Below are positions 1 to 7,980 of a stretch of DNA of 12,484 nt, piece by piece; the stretch's first letter is position 1, and every line of letters starts with the position of its first letter. The notes under the pieces are model-generated. The model was not told the origin of the DNA, did no database searches, and saw nothing but the letters and a program-made list of their open reading frames with translations. This DNA is from Sphingobium sp. (GTDB taxonomy: Bacteria; Pseudomonadota; Alphaproteobacteria; Sphingomonadales; Sphingomonadaceae), in NCBI GenBank assembly GCA_020051025.1, contig JAGVJS010000324.1, forward strand, positions 1 through 12,484, read 5' to 3'. The position numbers and the translations under genes were made by a program.

Positions 1-180
1 AACGTCTGGCCGAGGCTGAACGCAGGCGTATCGCCGTCGATCCAGCGTATCGGCGTCTGCGGCACGCCACGCATCGGTCGTGTAGCAGCCAGAACATCGG
101 CGGGCACCATCGCAACCGCTCCGCCCAGCAGACTCAGGCGCAACATGTCGCGCCGCTTGACCGTCAGATGTCCGTTCATA
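1..180 (-). CDS. Tat-exported protein, N-terminal part; possible exo-rhamnogalacturonan lyase-like enzyme (partial)
   Basis: The reading frame starts at ATG 180 and leaves the window at base 1, so only about 60 codons are visible. An AGGAG about 5 bases upstream supports the start. The first ~30 residues form a twin-arginine signal (KRRDMLRLS, then a hydrophobic stretch ending near DVLAA), so the product is probably exported folded by Tat. The mature N-terminus reads RGVPQTPIRWIDGDTPAFS. A short 'RGVP..P(I/L)RW(I/L)DG..PA' opening is what I associate with the first domain of exo-rhamnogalacturonan lyase-like proteins (PcRGLX type, large Tat-exported proteins), but this is recognition from a short segment only. 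It lies 22 bp downstream of the DUF6250 gene and is probably the third gene of the receptor operon. The catalytic region is outside the window, so the function is tentative. Confidence 0.55.
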
Positions 181-202
181 TCCACTCCTGAATAGTGTCG
201 AT

Positions 203-898
203 CTAGGGCCGGCTGACCGAGAAATTGCGTAGCTGAATATGGCTCTGGGTGGTACGGACGCCGAAATGGCCGTGTCGATAGGGCGCATCGTCGGTCATGC
301 TGAACAATGTGGCGCCGTCGCGTTCCACCGCGATCCGCTGCCCATCGGCGATCAGGCGCAGGCGAAACCAGCGGTTCGGCTCCAGCATATCTACCCTGCT
401 CGGGCGATCATGTTCCGGCAGCAAGGGGCGTTGTCCCGCCTCGCCCACATAGCGGCGCATGCGCGTGGTCGTGTTGCGATTCCCGCCTATGCCCACATAA
501 TAGGTGCGCAACAGGTCATAGTCCTCGAACACGCCGCTGCGCCGCTTTGCCAGCACCGATCCGCCGCGCGCAACTGGATCGGTCGCCATCCAGAAGGCGT
601 TGACGTCGCTGACCTCGTCATATGGCCCGCCAGCGGACACGGCCCGTACCGCATAATCGATCGCCACCGGTCCGATCAGTTCGGGCCGAAACCACAGGGT
701 CAGGCCTTTTGGCGTGGCGATATCCAGTACGCCACCCCGGGCAGTCACCTTCGCATCCCCCGCCGCTTCATGCCGCCATTGGCTCAGCCCATGACGGAAA
801 TCATCGTGATGGAGGATAGGGCCGGGCGCGCGCGCTGCCACTGGCAGGGAAGCCAGCGCGGCGAGCATCGCCCGGCGGTTGAACCCGGTCGGGATCAC
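203..898 (-). CDS. DUF6250-type secreted protein of unknown function
   Basis: A 231-residue protein starting with GTG at 898. That start codon overlaps the TGA stop of the upstream receptor gene (GTGA, 4 bases), so translation is probably coupled. Residues 1-24 carry an RR pair (FNRRAMLAALASLPVAARA) followed by a hydrophobic segment, a short Tat- or Sec-type signal. The mature part begins HHDDFRHGLSQW and includes FRPELIGPVAIDYAVRAVS, a DVNAFWMA segment, GGNRNTTTRMRRY and a closing GHFGVRTTQSHIQLRNFSV. The alternating beta-strand character and the final 'GxFGxRTTxSHIxxxNFxV' resemble concanavalin-like sugar-binding or glycanase folds; I assign it to the DUF6250 family from these motifs. No catalytic residues can be named. 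Placement between a TonB receptor and a Tat-exported enzyme suggests a periplasmic or surface role in handling an imported glycan (inference). Confidence 0.75.
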   Translation of the reverse strand: MIPTGFNRRAMLAALASLPVAARAPGPILHHDDFRHGLSQWRHEAAGDAKVTARGGVLDIATPKGLTLWFRPELIGPVAIDYAVRAVSAGGPYDEVSDVNAFWMATDPVARGGSVLAKRRSGVFEDYDLLRTYYVGIGGNRNTTTRMRRYVGEAGQRPLLPEHDRPSRVDMLEPNRWFRLRLIADGQRIAVERDGATLFSMTDDAPYRHGHFGVRTTQSHIQLRNFSVSRP

Positions 899-3606
899 AG
901 TTTCAGGCGAACGCCGCCATAGACCCTGCGGCCGAAGGTTTCGATGATGGTTCGGCGATAGACGCTGTTCGCATTCTCCTTGCGGGTGGCGTCGAGCAGG
1001 TTGACCCCTTCGAGGAAGAAGGACACGCCCGGCATCACCGTGATGTTGAGCGACGCGTCAAGCTGGCCATAGGCTTCGCCGAACTCAGGATTGTTGCCGC
1101 GTCCCTGCGCAACCAGCAGATATTTGGACCGCCAGTTATAGGCGCCACGCAGGCTAATGACATCGTCCTCATAATAGGCCGACAGATTGTAGCTGTTGCG
1201 CGACAGACCCTGGAACGGCAGCGAATCCCCGGTGAAGAAATCCTTCCCTTCGTAACCACTGTCCTTCGAATAGGTGTAGTTGGCGATGACACCCATATTC
1301 TTGATGACAGGCACGTCGATGAAATCGAACGCCAGCTGCGCACCGGCCTCGACGCCATTGATCGTCACCTTCTGCGTGCCGTTGGTGGGCACCAGAATAT
1401 TGTAGGTAACACCGGTGGGATCGACATAGGCTTCGGTCGTATTCTGAATGAAGCTGCTTATCTCCTTGCGGAAATAGGTCACCGACGCGAAGCTGGTCTT
1501 GTTCAGATAATATTCCAGGCCGGCATCATATTGACGCGCGCGGAAGGGTTGCAGCCCCGGATTCCCGCGCGAGCCAGACAGGCCGACCACATCCAGCGTG
1601 AAGCGCGGGGCCAGTTGCTGCGGCAGCGGACGGGCCATCACTTCGGTGGCGGTGACACGCGCCTGCAACTTGTCGGGGATCAGGTCCGCCTTCAGGTTGA
1701 TCGACGGCAGGAACTCGGTGTTCTTGCTGGTGTAGGACACCGGCGAAATGACCGGCAGGGCACCGCCACCCGGCGAGGTGCTCTGGAAACCGGATGTGTT
1801 CACCTTCGTATTGACGACACGGGCGCCGATCACGCCGCTGACCGGCACCGGACCGACATCGAATGCGAAGGCCGCCTGGGCGAAACCGGCAAAGTTGCGC
1901 TCGCCGACTTCCCATGTGTCGGTGAACACCTGACAGGTGCCGCCCGACCGTTCCGGACAGCCGCCCGCCTCGAACGGATCAGGCACGCCGACTGCATCAG
2001 CCACGCCCTGTGTCATATTCAGCCAGCCGGTATAGCCGTCGGAGAAACCAAGGTCGCCGGTATTGAAGAAGCGCGACGTACCCAGGGCGGCATTGCCGCG
2101 GACGATGTTCTGGATGCGCGCCTGCACCGCCGGATCGGAGAAGCCGTTAAGCGTGGTCGTTCGGGTGAAGAATTTGCTCTGCACCGTCAAATCACGATAT
2201 TGGCCGCCCACCTTGATAGAGGTGATGATGCCGGCGTCGGGCTTATATTCGGCGTCCAGCTTCGCCATCTTTTCCGACTGATCATCGTAGCGCGGGCGGC
2301 GCAGCACGGTGAGCTGGTTGATGCCGTCTGTCGTCGTTGGATCGAACGGCAGGGTGATCTTGGGCGCCTGCTGGCCATTGCCATAATCGACCTCCAGCCA
2401 GGGCATGCCCGTGACGGCGGCGGTCGCATTGATCTCGTTATTATAGGCCTTGGCCTTGGCGTAAGAGATTTTCGGCGTCAGCGTCAGGTTGCCTGTGGTC
2501 CATTCCGCACCCAACGCGACATTATAGGTCGTGCGGCGAATGTCGCCCAGAATGTTGCGATAGGACACGCCGAGCTGGCTGGTTTGTGCCAGCGCGGTGT
2601 TGTTGGTCATCCGCAGATACTGGACGGTATTGTCCGGGCCAACGACGGTGTTGGCGGCGTCGATGATGCCGCCGCTGGTGCCGGTCTGAAGATATTGCGA
2701 CGTCACCGACTGGTTGGACCGGGTCCAGTTGCTTTCCAGATAGGCCTTGAAATCGTCACTTGGACGCCATTCCAATATGCCGTTCAGCGCATAACGGCGG
2801 GTTTCGAGCCGATCGATGACGTAACGCGGAATATCCGGGATGAAATCCCTGACGCCATCGCCGTTCAGATCCCTGGTCTGGACCCAGCCGGTGGTGCGTG
2901 CCTGATGATCCTCGACATTGCGATTTTCGAACGTGCCCGAAACCAGGATGCCCAGCGTGCCATTGGCAAATGTATCGCTGCCGATGACGGCAAGGCGGGG
3001 GTCCATATGATCGCCGATGTCGGCATAGATGGCCTGCGCCGATCCCGCGAGATAGGGCTTGCCGCCATTGTCGAACGGCCGGCGCGTGATGACGCGCACG
3101 GTGCCGCCGACGCCGCCTTCGGTCATGTCTGCGGTCGCCGATTTCACGACCTCCAGACGGTTGACGAACTCCGAGGGGAGGTCGCGGAAGTCGACATCGC
3201 GCCCGCCGCCGACCGTGGTGGACAGGGCCGTGGTGCCGTTGATTTCGACGCGGTTCAGCGAGGGGTCGGCGCCACGGATAGTCACGCCGGCGCCCTCGCC
3301 ACCAGCACGCGAAATCTGGACGCCAGTGACGCGCTGAAGCGCCTCGCCGACATTCTTGTCGGGGAATTTGCCGATATCTTCCGCTGAGATCGCATCCAGC
3401 ACCTGCGGCGCGTTGCGCTTGGCATTGAGCGCGCCCTGAAGGCTGCTGCGAATACCGGTCACGACGATGTCGGCTGCTTCGACATCCTTGGCTTTCGAGA
3501 CAGAGGCCTCAGTTGCGGTCGAATCCTGCGCAGCAGCGGCAGTCGACGCAATGGCGATCAACCCAAGGTAGGAAATCGAAGCCAGTTTGGCACAACGCAG
3601 ATGCAT
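895..3606 (-). CDS. TonB-dependent outer-membrane receptor (TIGR01782-like)
   Basis: An outer-membrane receptor that would import a ligand, probably an oligosaccharide, using TonB/ExbBD energy. I prefer ATG 3606 (MHLRCAKLAS...), 9 bases after a GGGAG; the frame can extend to a GTG at 3627, and ATG 3615 or 3612 are also possible. From 3606 the product is 903 residues. A Sec signal ends near STAAAAQ, followed by a TonB-box-like ADIVVTG (~residue 46), then a plug domain with AEDIGKFPDKNVGEALQRVTGVQISR (written here over several conserved blocks), TIRG and RRPF. The rest is a 22-strand-type barrel with the late receptor motifs FLPSINLK, NPGLQPFRARQYD and FLEGVNLLD, ending in VRLKL. The terminal residue is Leu rather than the usual Phe. 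A C-X7-C pair (C550/C558) and a calcium-type motif DLNGDGVRD (~246-254) lie in predicted external loops. It is the first gene of the minus-strand operon; the substrate is unknown. Confidence 0.93.
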   Translation of the reverse strand: MHLRCAKLASISYLGLIAIASTAAAAQDSTATEASVSKAKDVEAADIVVTGIRSSLQGALNAKRNAPQVLDAISAEDIGKFPDKNVGEALQRVTGVQISRAGGEGAGVTIRGADPSLNRVEINGTTALSTTVGGGRDVDFRDLPSEFVNRLEVVKSATADMTEGGVGGTVRVITRRPFDNGGKPYLAGSAQAIYADIGDHMDPRLAVIGSDTFANGTLGILVSGTFENRNVEDHQARTTGWVQTRDLNGDGVRDFIPDIPRYVIDRLETRRYALNGILEWRPSDDFKAYLESNWTRSNQSVTSQYLQTGTSGGIIDAANTVVGPDNTVQYLRMTNNTALAQTSQLGVSYRNILGDIRRTTYNVALGAEWTTGNLTLTPKISYAKAKAYNNEINATAAVTGMPWLEVDYGNGQQAPKITLPFDPTTTDGINQLTVLRRPRYDDQSEKMAKLDAEYKPDAGIITSIKVGGQYRDLTVQSKFFTRTTTLNGFSDPAVQARIQNIVRGNAALGTSRFFNTGDLGFSDGYTGWLNMTQGVADAVGVPDPFEAGGCPERSGGTCQVFTDTWEVGERNFAGFAQAAFAFDVGPVPVSGVIGARVVNTKVNTSGFQSTSPGGGALPVISPVSYTSKNTEFLPSINLKADLIPDKLQARVTATEVMARPLPQQLAPRFTLDVVGLSGSRGNPGLQPFRARQYDAGLEYYLNKTSFASVTYFRKEISSFIQNTTEAYVDPTGVTYNILVPTNGTQKVTINGVEAGAQLAFDFIDVPVIKNMGVIANYTYSKDSGYEGKDFFTGDSLPFQGLSRNSYNLSAYYEDDVISLRGAYNWRSKYLLVAQGRGNNPEFGEAYGQLDASLNITVMPGVSFFLEGVNLLDATRKENANSVYRRTIIETFGRRVYGGVRLKL

Positions 3607-3689
3607 CAGCATCATCTCCCATTCCACATATTGAAACTATGTTGCTTTATATGGAGATAACGTGCCTGCACTCGTCGGGCAAGTGATAA

Positions 3690-3721
3690 ATCCCGCTAAA
3701 TGGGATATGTATTCAGCATAC
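3690..3721. promoter_or_regulatory. Paired dyads in the receptor/GH51 divergent intergenic region (candidate operator)
   Basis: Two inverted repeats lie side by side in the ~180-bp region between the minus-strand receptor and the plus-strand GH51 gene: ATCCC-N7-GGGAT (3690-3706) and GTAT-N5-ATAC (3709-3721). The second ends in TACGAGA (3719-3725), a string also found in the element upstream of the right-hand receptor (9070-9076). Its GTAT-N5-ATAC geometry is the same as at 8169-8181. A regulator acting on one or both divergent genes could bind here. The arms are short, so chance is a real alternative, and no convincing -35/-10 pair could be fixed. Confidence 0.3.
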
Positions 3722-3773
3722 GAGATTTGCGTTGGCGGGCGACCAGACAGGCCTCACTTTAGTCGGACAAAAA

Positions 3774-3780
3774 GAGGGAG
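3774..3780 (+). promoter_or_regulatory. Ribosome binding site that fixes the GH51 start
   Basis: GAGGGAG sits 8 bases before ATG 3789. An in-frame TTG at 3732 would add 19 residues of non-signal-like sequence ahead of the signal peptide and has no comparable site, so ATG 3789 is preferred. An out-of-frame ATG at 3784 lies too close to the site. Confidence 0.7.
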
Positions 3781-3788
3781 CGGATGGA

Positions 3789-5405
3789 ATGGGTCACGCG
3801 ATATCGCAAAGCCTGATGATATTGGCTCTGGCTGCTGGAGCGCTCCCTGCCGGGGCACAAGCGGAAGCGGTTAGTTCATCTTTTGATGCCGCGGTGGCCG
3901 TGGAGACCGCCGGCGCTGGGCCTGTGATCGATCCTAATATCTACGGTCAATTCGTCGAACATCTCGGTCGGGGCGTGTATGAAGGGATCTGGGTGGGGCC
4001 GGACTCCCCCATTCCGAATGTCCGCGGCATCCGCAGCGATGTCGTCGCCGCTCTGCGCAAGGTGAAAATTCCTGTCATCCGCTGGCCTGGTGGCTGCTTT
4101 GCGGATGGCTATCACTGGGCCGATGGCGTTGGCCCTGCAAGTCGGCGTCCGAAAGCCATCAATGCTGCTTGGGATAAATCGCCTGAAACCAATGCTTTCG
4201 GCACACATGAATATATGGACTTTCTGGGTCAGATCGATGCCAAGGCCTTTGTGTCGGTGAATGTCGGTTCCGGCAGCGTCAGGGAGGCTGACGACTGGAT
4301 GCGTTACATGACCGCGCCTGCGGACAGTCAGCCTGGCCAAGCGCGCGCGAGCAATGGGCATGTCGAGCCATGGCAGGTTCCTTTCGTGGGTGTCGGCAAC
4401 GAAAGTTGGGGCTGTGGTGGCAATATGACCGCAGACAGCTATGCCGCCGCTTTCCGTCACTATGCTGCATTTCTGCGCAGCTATTCAGGCGAACGTGCGC
4501 AGTTGATCGCCGTTGGTGCGGACAGCGATGATTATGACTGGACCGATCGCGTCATGGCTCAGGCAATGAAGTGGCGGCCAAATCCGACGCCGCTTGCCTA
4601 CACGACGGATCGGCCTTTGATGTGGGGTCTGTCACTGCATTTCTACACCTTCGCCGGCAACGACTGGCGTAAAAAAGGGCGCAATGTCGGTTTTGGCATG
4701 GCCGAATGGGCGTCCTCGCTGGCGCGGGCTAACCATGTTGACGAATTGATCCGGGGCCATGCGGCGATCATGGACAAATACGACCCGGAAAAGCGCGTCG
4801 CGCTGGCGGTGGACGAATGGGGGGCCTGGTTTCAAAGCGAAAAGGATGCCCCGTCCCAGCTCTATCTGGAAAGTACGTTGCGTGACGCCGTCATCGCCGG
4901 ACTCAGTCTCAATATCTTCAATCGTCATGCCGACCGGGTGCGGATGGCCAATCTCGCGCAGATGGTGAACGTTATCCAGTCGTTGATCCTGACCGATGGC
5001 GCGAAGATGATGGTAACGCCGACCTATCATGTCTTCGACCTCTACAAGGTACATCAGGGCGCCGCCCTTATTCCGACAGAGGTTCAGGCACCTGACTATG
5101 TCGAAGGTGACACGCGCCTGCCCGGGCTGAGCGTATCGGCATCCAAAGACAGGAGTGGAAAGCTCCACCTTACCATCGTCAATCTCGATCCGCGGCGCAG
5201 CAGCAATCTTCGGCTCACTCTCAAAGGCGGAGTCTGGCGGCAGGCCAATGCGCAGACTCTCACTGCCGACCGTGTCGATACACGCGTGCGGTTCGATGCG
5301 CCTGATCCGTTTCAGCCGCGCCGGTTGCCGGTCCTTGTCAGCCGGGGTGAAGTCAGCCTGAAGATTGCGTCCAAGTCGGTGACGCTGGTGGAGATCGCGC
5401 CATGA
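3789..5405 (+). CDS. Exported alpha-L-arabinofuranosidase, GH51
   Basis: A 538-residue glycoside hydrolase that would release terminal L-arabinofuranose from arabinan, arabinoxylan or arabinogalactan side chains (EC 3.2.1.55). Residues 1-27 form a Sec signal (MGHAISQSLMILALAAG..., cleavage near GAQAEA), implying a periplasmic or surface enzyme. The (beta/alpha)8 domain carries the family hallmarks IYGQFVEHLGRGVYEGIW, VIRWPGGCFADGYHW, the acid/base Glu205 in VGVGNESWG, and the nucleophile Glu343 in ALAVDEWGAWF. The last ~140 residues are the expected beta-sandwich, ending VTLVEIAP. Length fits the family. It appears monocistronic, divergent from the receptor operon, with a terminator ~185 bp downstream. 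Its codons look less C-rich at third positions than the right-hand receptor gene (for example GTT AGT TCA TCT TTT GAT near the start), which may reflect a separate history. Family and reaction are confident; the exact glycan is not. Confidence 0.95.
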   Translation: MGHAISQSLMILALAAGALPAGAQAEAVSSSFDAAVAVETAGAGPVIDPNIYGQFVEHLGRGVYEGIWVGPDSPIPNVRGIRSDVVAALRKVKIPVIRWPGGCFADGYHWADGVGPASRRPKAINAAWDKSPETNAFGTHEYMDFLGQIDAKAFVSVNVGSGSVREADDWMRYMTAPADSQPGQARASNGHVEPWQVPFVGVGNESWGCGGNMTADSYAAAFRHYAAFLRSYSGERAQLIAVGADSDDYDWTDRVMAQAMKWRPNPTPLAYTTDRPLMWGLSLHFYTFAGNDWRKKGRNVGFGMAEWASSLARANHVDELIRGHAAIMDKYDPEKRVALAVDEWGAWFQSEKDAPSQLYLESTLRDAVIAGLSLNIFNRHADRVRMANLAQMVNVIQSLILTDGAKMMVTPTYHVFDLYKVHQGAALIPTEVQAPDYVEGDTRLPGLSVSASKDRSGKLHLTIVNLDPRRSSNLRLTLKGGVWRQANAQTLTADRVDTRVRFDAPDPFQPRRLPVLVSRGEVSLKIASKSVTLVEIAP

Positions 5406-5588
5406 CAAAGGAGAGCGACAGCGCGGCTTGACAGGCGGCCGAACGGCATCAGCCGCATATCATTGAGGTCAGCGCCAGATAAAAAAACAGTGGCAGGGCA
5501 ATAACGACTTAGCCTTGTCGACCTGTCTTCTTGTCTATTCCAAAGACGGAACATATTCGCTGCAATTATCATGTCGCTGCAAGCGGAG

Positions 5589-5624
5589 CGCCGGCAGGAT
5601 CGCGAGATCTGCCGGCGTTTTGTT
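5589..5624 (+). terminator. Rho-independent terminator downstream of the GH51 gene
   Basis: A hairpin with arms 5589-5601 and 5606-5617: 8 bp (CGCCGGCA/TGCCGGCG), a bulged G at 5597, then 4 bp (GATC/GATC), closed by a GCGA (GNRA-type) loop and followed by TTTTGTT at 5618-5624. The U-tract is on the plus side only, so it ends GH51 transcription. The S9 peptidase gene ends 18 bp away on the other strand, so the stem may also act as a 3' end for that transcript, without a U-tract. Confidence 0.85.
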
Positions 5625-5641
5625 GGATACAAGTGGCGGGA

Positions 5642-7840
5642 TCATTCCGTAACGGGTGCGGCTTTTTCCGGGGTGGCAAGCGGTCCGCCCTTCACTGCTG
5701 GCGCGCCTTTCAGATAATGAGCAAGCCAGCCCTGAACTTCACGGTAGAATTGGCGGCTGTCTTCAGGCTTGGTGATCCAGTGCCACGCGTCGGGGAAGAT
5801 GAGCAGGCGGCTGGGCACCTGCATCCGCTGTAGTGTCGACCAGGTTTCCAGCGTGTTCGACATTGGTACGCGATAGTCACGCTCGCCCGCCGTTAAAAGC
5901 ATGGGCGTCTTCCAGTCTTTGGCATAGGTGATCGGACTCTGGTCGCGCCAAACCTTGCTGTCGCCCCAGGGCGGGCCGCCGCTTGCGACTTCACGCCCGT
6001 AGTTGAAGTCGCTGGTGCCCCATTGGGTTAGCAGATCGACTTCTCCCGCGTGACTGACGATGCATTTGTAACGGGTCGTCGTGGCTTCCATCCAGTTGGC
6101 GAGGTGCCCGCCATAGCTGGCCCCGCCTATGCAGGCATTGGCGGTATCGATGAAGCCGAACTGTTTGCCTGCTTCGTCCACGGCTTGGTTGATTTCTTCG
6201 GCCGGCCCCCTCAGCGGATCCAGCTTGATCGCGCGGGAGAAGGCTTCGCCATAGCCGGTAGATCCAGTATAATCGGTCATCAGCACCACATAGCCGGCGC
6301 TGGCCAACAGATGATAATTCCAGCGCAACCCAATCTGGTCGGCATTGGACGATGCCGGGCCACCATGCATCAGCACCATTAGGGGGTATTTCTTCGCCGG
6401 ATCGAATGCGGGCGGCGTGACAATCATATTGTGGATACGACGCCCTTTGTCGCTGGTGAACCAGAAATGCCGGGGGCTGGACCAGTCGATCGTCGCGGCG
6501 AGCGCGGTATTGACGCTGGTCAGATTGGTATGGCGTCCACTTCTCGGATCGATACGGACGATTTCCGCCGGGTTCACCGCGCTGCCATAGCTGGCGATCA
6601 ACATGTCAGACTTGGCGTCGGATGGAATGTCGATCGCGGTATAGCCACCGACTTTGGGCGCGACCACCAGTTCCGGTTTCCCTCCGGCAACCGGCAGACG
6701 ATACAGATTTTCCATGCCTGCATCCGGCACCGTCAGATACAAGGTCCGGCTGTCGGGCGTCACGGTGTAGCTGCCCACTTCGCGATCGAACATGCCGGTC
6801 AGCAATGTCGCGGCGCCTCCGGCCGGCCAGGCGATACGATGCAACCGCGCCAGATCATATACCTCGTCGCCCTGGCTGTTGAACTTGACGATCAGGCTCT
6901 TGCCATCGGGTGTGAATTTGGGATCGCCATATTCACCCAGGTCCGGCGTGACCAAGGTCGGTTCACCACCGTCGGCGGGCATCCGGTACAGGCCGAAATT
7001 GACCCGGGCATGTGCTGCATTCCACCGCTGCGTGGTGGCGATGAACAGGATTTCCCTGCCGTCGGGACTCCACAATGGCGACAGGGATGTGCCGCCGTCA
7101 TTCTGTGGACTGCCACCAAAGCCCTCCGCCCGCGCCAGCGCTGTTGTGGAAATGACGTCGCGTGCCACCGCGCCTTCGGCGAGAGGCTGCACCCACAGGC
7201 TGGGCCGGCGATCATCCAGCCAGTCGTTCCAGTACCGGATCGGGAAATGTTCATAGACGCGCATGGAAAATTTGCGTGCCTTGCGCTCGTCGGCGGCCTT
7301 CTTGTTGGTGGCTGCGTCGATCGCGCCGGGATAAACCAGACTTTCGAACATGATCGCCTTGCCGTCAGGCCGCCATTGCGGCCTGGCCGCGCCGGTCGGC
7401 ACTTCAGTCGCGCGCCGTGCTTCGCCACCTGCCAGATCCAGAATATAGAGTTGCGCGACCTCGTCGCCTTCGCGCTTGGCTGAAAAAGCGATCCGGCGGC
7501 TATCCGGCGCCCAGGCGGGATCGCTCTCGCCCGACTTGCTCGACGTCAGCCGGCGTGGCGCTGCGCTGCCGTCGGTTGGTACGATCCACAGATCGTTGAC
7601 GGATTCATCCTTTGCATAGGATGGCTCGGTCAGTGCGTAAACGACCCATTTGCCGTCAGGGCTGGTCAACGGGGTGCCGACCCGCTTCATCATCCACAAT
7701 GTTTCATGCGACAGCGCCTGCTTGGTCTGCGCGAACGCGGGCGCTGTGTTAAAGCCCGCAACCATTGCCGCTGATATCAAAAGATTTGTAACATTTCTCA
7801 TAATCGGCCTCATTTTCGCAGCATTGGATCCGGCGTTCAT
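5642..7840 (-). CDS. Exported S9-family serine peptidase (prolyl oligopeptidase superfamily, acylaminoacyl/dipeptidyl peptidase type)
   Basis: A 732-residue peptidase, likely cleaving short peptides in the periplasm. ATG 7840 (MNAGSNAAK...) is chosen because GGGGG lies 5 bases upstream; ATG 7855 upstream and ATG 7801 (MRNVTNLL..., with a GAGG nearby) are alternatives. The last would place the signal peptide directly at the N-terminus. Signal cleavage is near APAFAQ. The middle is a beta-propeller with repeated WSPDG/APDSR/TPDGKS-type WD40-like (PD40) blades. The C-terminal alpha/beta-hydrolase domain has VLMHGGPAS, the nucleophile Ser575 in GGASYGGH, Asp655 in GERDYRVP and His687 in DAWHWI, a complete triad. 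Length fits the S9 family. It is alone on its strand between the GH51 terminator and a gene-poor region. No direct link to sugar metabolism is visible. Confidence 0.92.
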   Translation of the reverse strand: MNAGSNAAKMRPIMRNVTNLLISAAMVAGFNTAPAFAQTKQALSHETLWMMKRVGTPLTSPDGKWVVYALTEPSYAKDESVNDLWIVPTDGSAAPRRLTSSKSGESDPAWAPDSRRIAFSAKREGDEVAQLYILDLAGGEARRATEVPTGAARPQWRPDGKAIMFESLVYPGAIDAATNKKAADERKARKFSMRVYEHFPIRYWNDWLDDRRPSLWVQPLAEGAVARDVISTTALARAEGFGGSPQNDGGTSLSPLWSPDGREILFIATTQRWNAAHARVNFGLYRMPADGGEPTLVTPDLGEYGDPKFTPDGKSLIVKFNSQGDEVYDLARLHRIAWPAGGAATLLTGMFDREVGSYTVTPDSRTLYLTVPDAGMENLYRLPVAGGKPELVVAPKVGGYTAIDIPSDAKSDMLIASYGSAVNPAEIVRIDPRSGRHTNLTSVNTALAATIDWSSPRHFWFTSDKGRRIHNMIVTPPAFDPAKKYPLMVLMHGGPASSNADQIGLRWNYHLLASAGYVVLMTDYTGSTGYGEAFSRAIKLDPLRGPAEEINQAVDEAGKQFGFIDTANACIGGASYGGHLANWMEATTTRYKCIVSHAGEVDLLTQWGTSDFNYGREVASGGPPWGDSKVWRDQSPITYAKDWKTPMLLTAGERDYRVPMSNTLETWSTLQRMQVPSRLLIFPDAWHWITKPEDSRQFYREVQGWLAHYLKGAPAVKGGPLATPEKAAPVTE

Positions 7841-7913
7841 GACTGCCCCCTTCATTGGTCGATACCCTCAGGCCGTAGCAGTGCTGGCGTGTCGATGCAC
7901 CCCCGGCCGCCCC

Positions 7914-7980
7914 TATCTCCTCCGATCGCGCCGGGTCCATCGCCGGCACTGAATACGTCATCAATGGCGGGGCCGTACCG
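7914..7980 (+). pseudogene. C-terminal relic of a short-chain dehydrogenase/reductase (SDR), frameshifted
   Basis: Reading plus from 7921 gives SDRAGSIAGTEYVINGGAVP, a close match to the classical SDR C-terminal signature (typically 'YLASDxAxxxTGxEYVIDGGxVPT'). The six bases before it, TATCTC (7914-7919), encode the expected Tyr-Leu, but only one base (C7920) remains where an Ala codon should stand, so the frame is broken by an apparent 2-base loss. The normal stop just after VPT is missing and the frame runs on to TAA at 8021. The catalytic YxxxK and Rossmann parts are absent: the upstream DNA is the start of the oppositely oriented S9 peptidase gene. I read this as a truncated, decayed dehydrogenase gene, possibly once part of the sugar pathway. 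Confidence 0.55.

Noticed and set aside
1531..3387. Very long plus-strand open frame (618 codons) opposite the left receptor
   Set aside because: It is antisense to a clearly coding receptor gene, and the predicted protein is Arg/Ala/Gly/Ile-rich without domain motifs; a typical shadow in high-GC DNA.
3631..3660. Promoter-like TTGAAA and TATA-rich segment between the divergent genes
   Set aside because: No -35/-10 pair with acceptable spacing could be fixed for either strand.
5402..5431. Nine-codon frame ATGACAAAGGAG... overlapping the GH51 stop (ATGA)
   Set aside because: Too short, with no ribosome site of its own beyond chance; ATGA overlaps are common by chance.
5429..5480. Possible TTGACA promoter and GCGGC/GCCGC dyad after GH51
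   Set aside because: The -10 spacing is wrong and the loop is 12 bases long; no downstream gene on the plus strand before the terminator.
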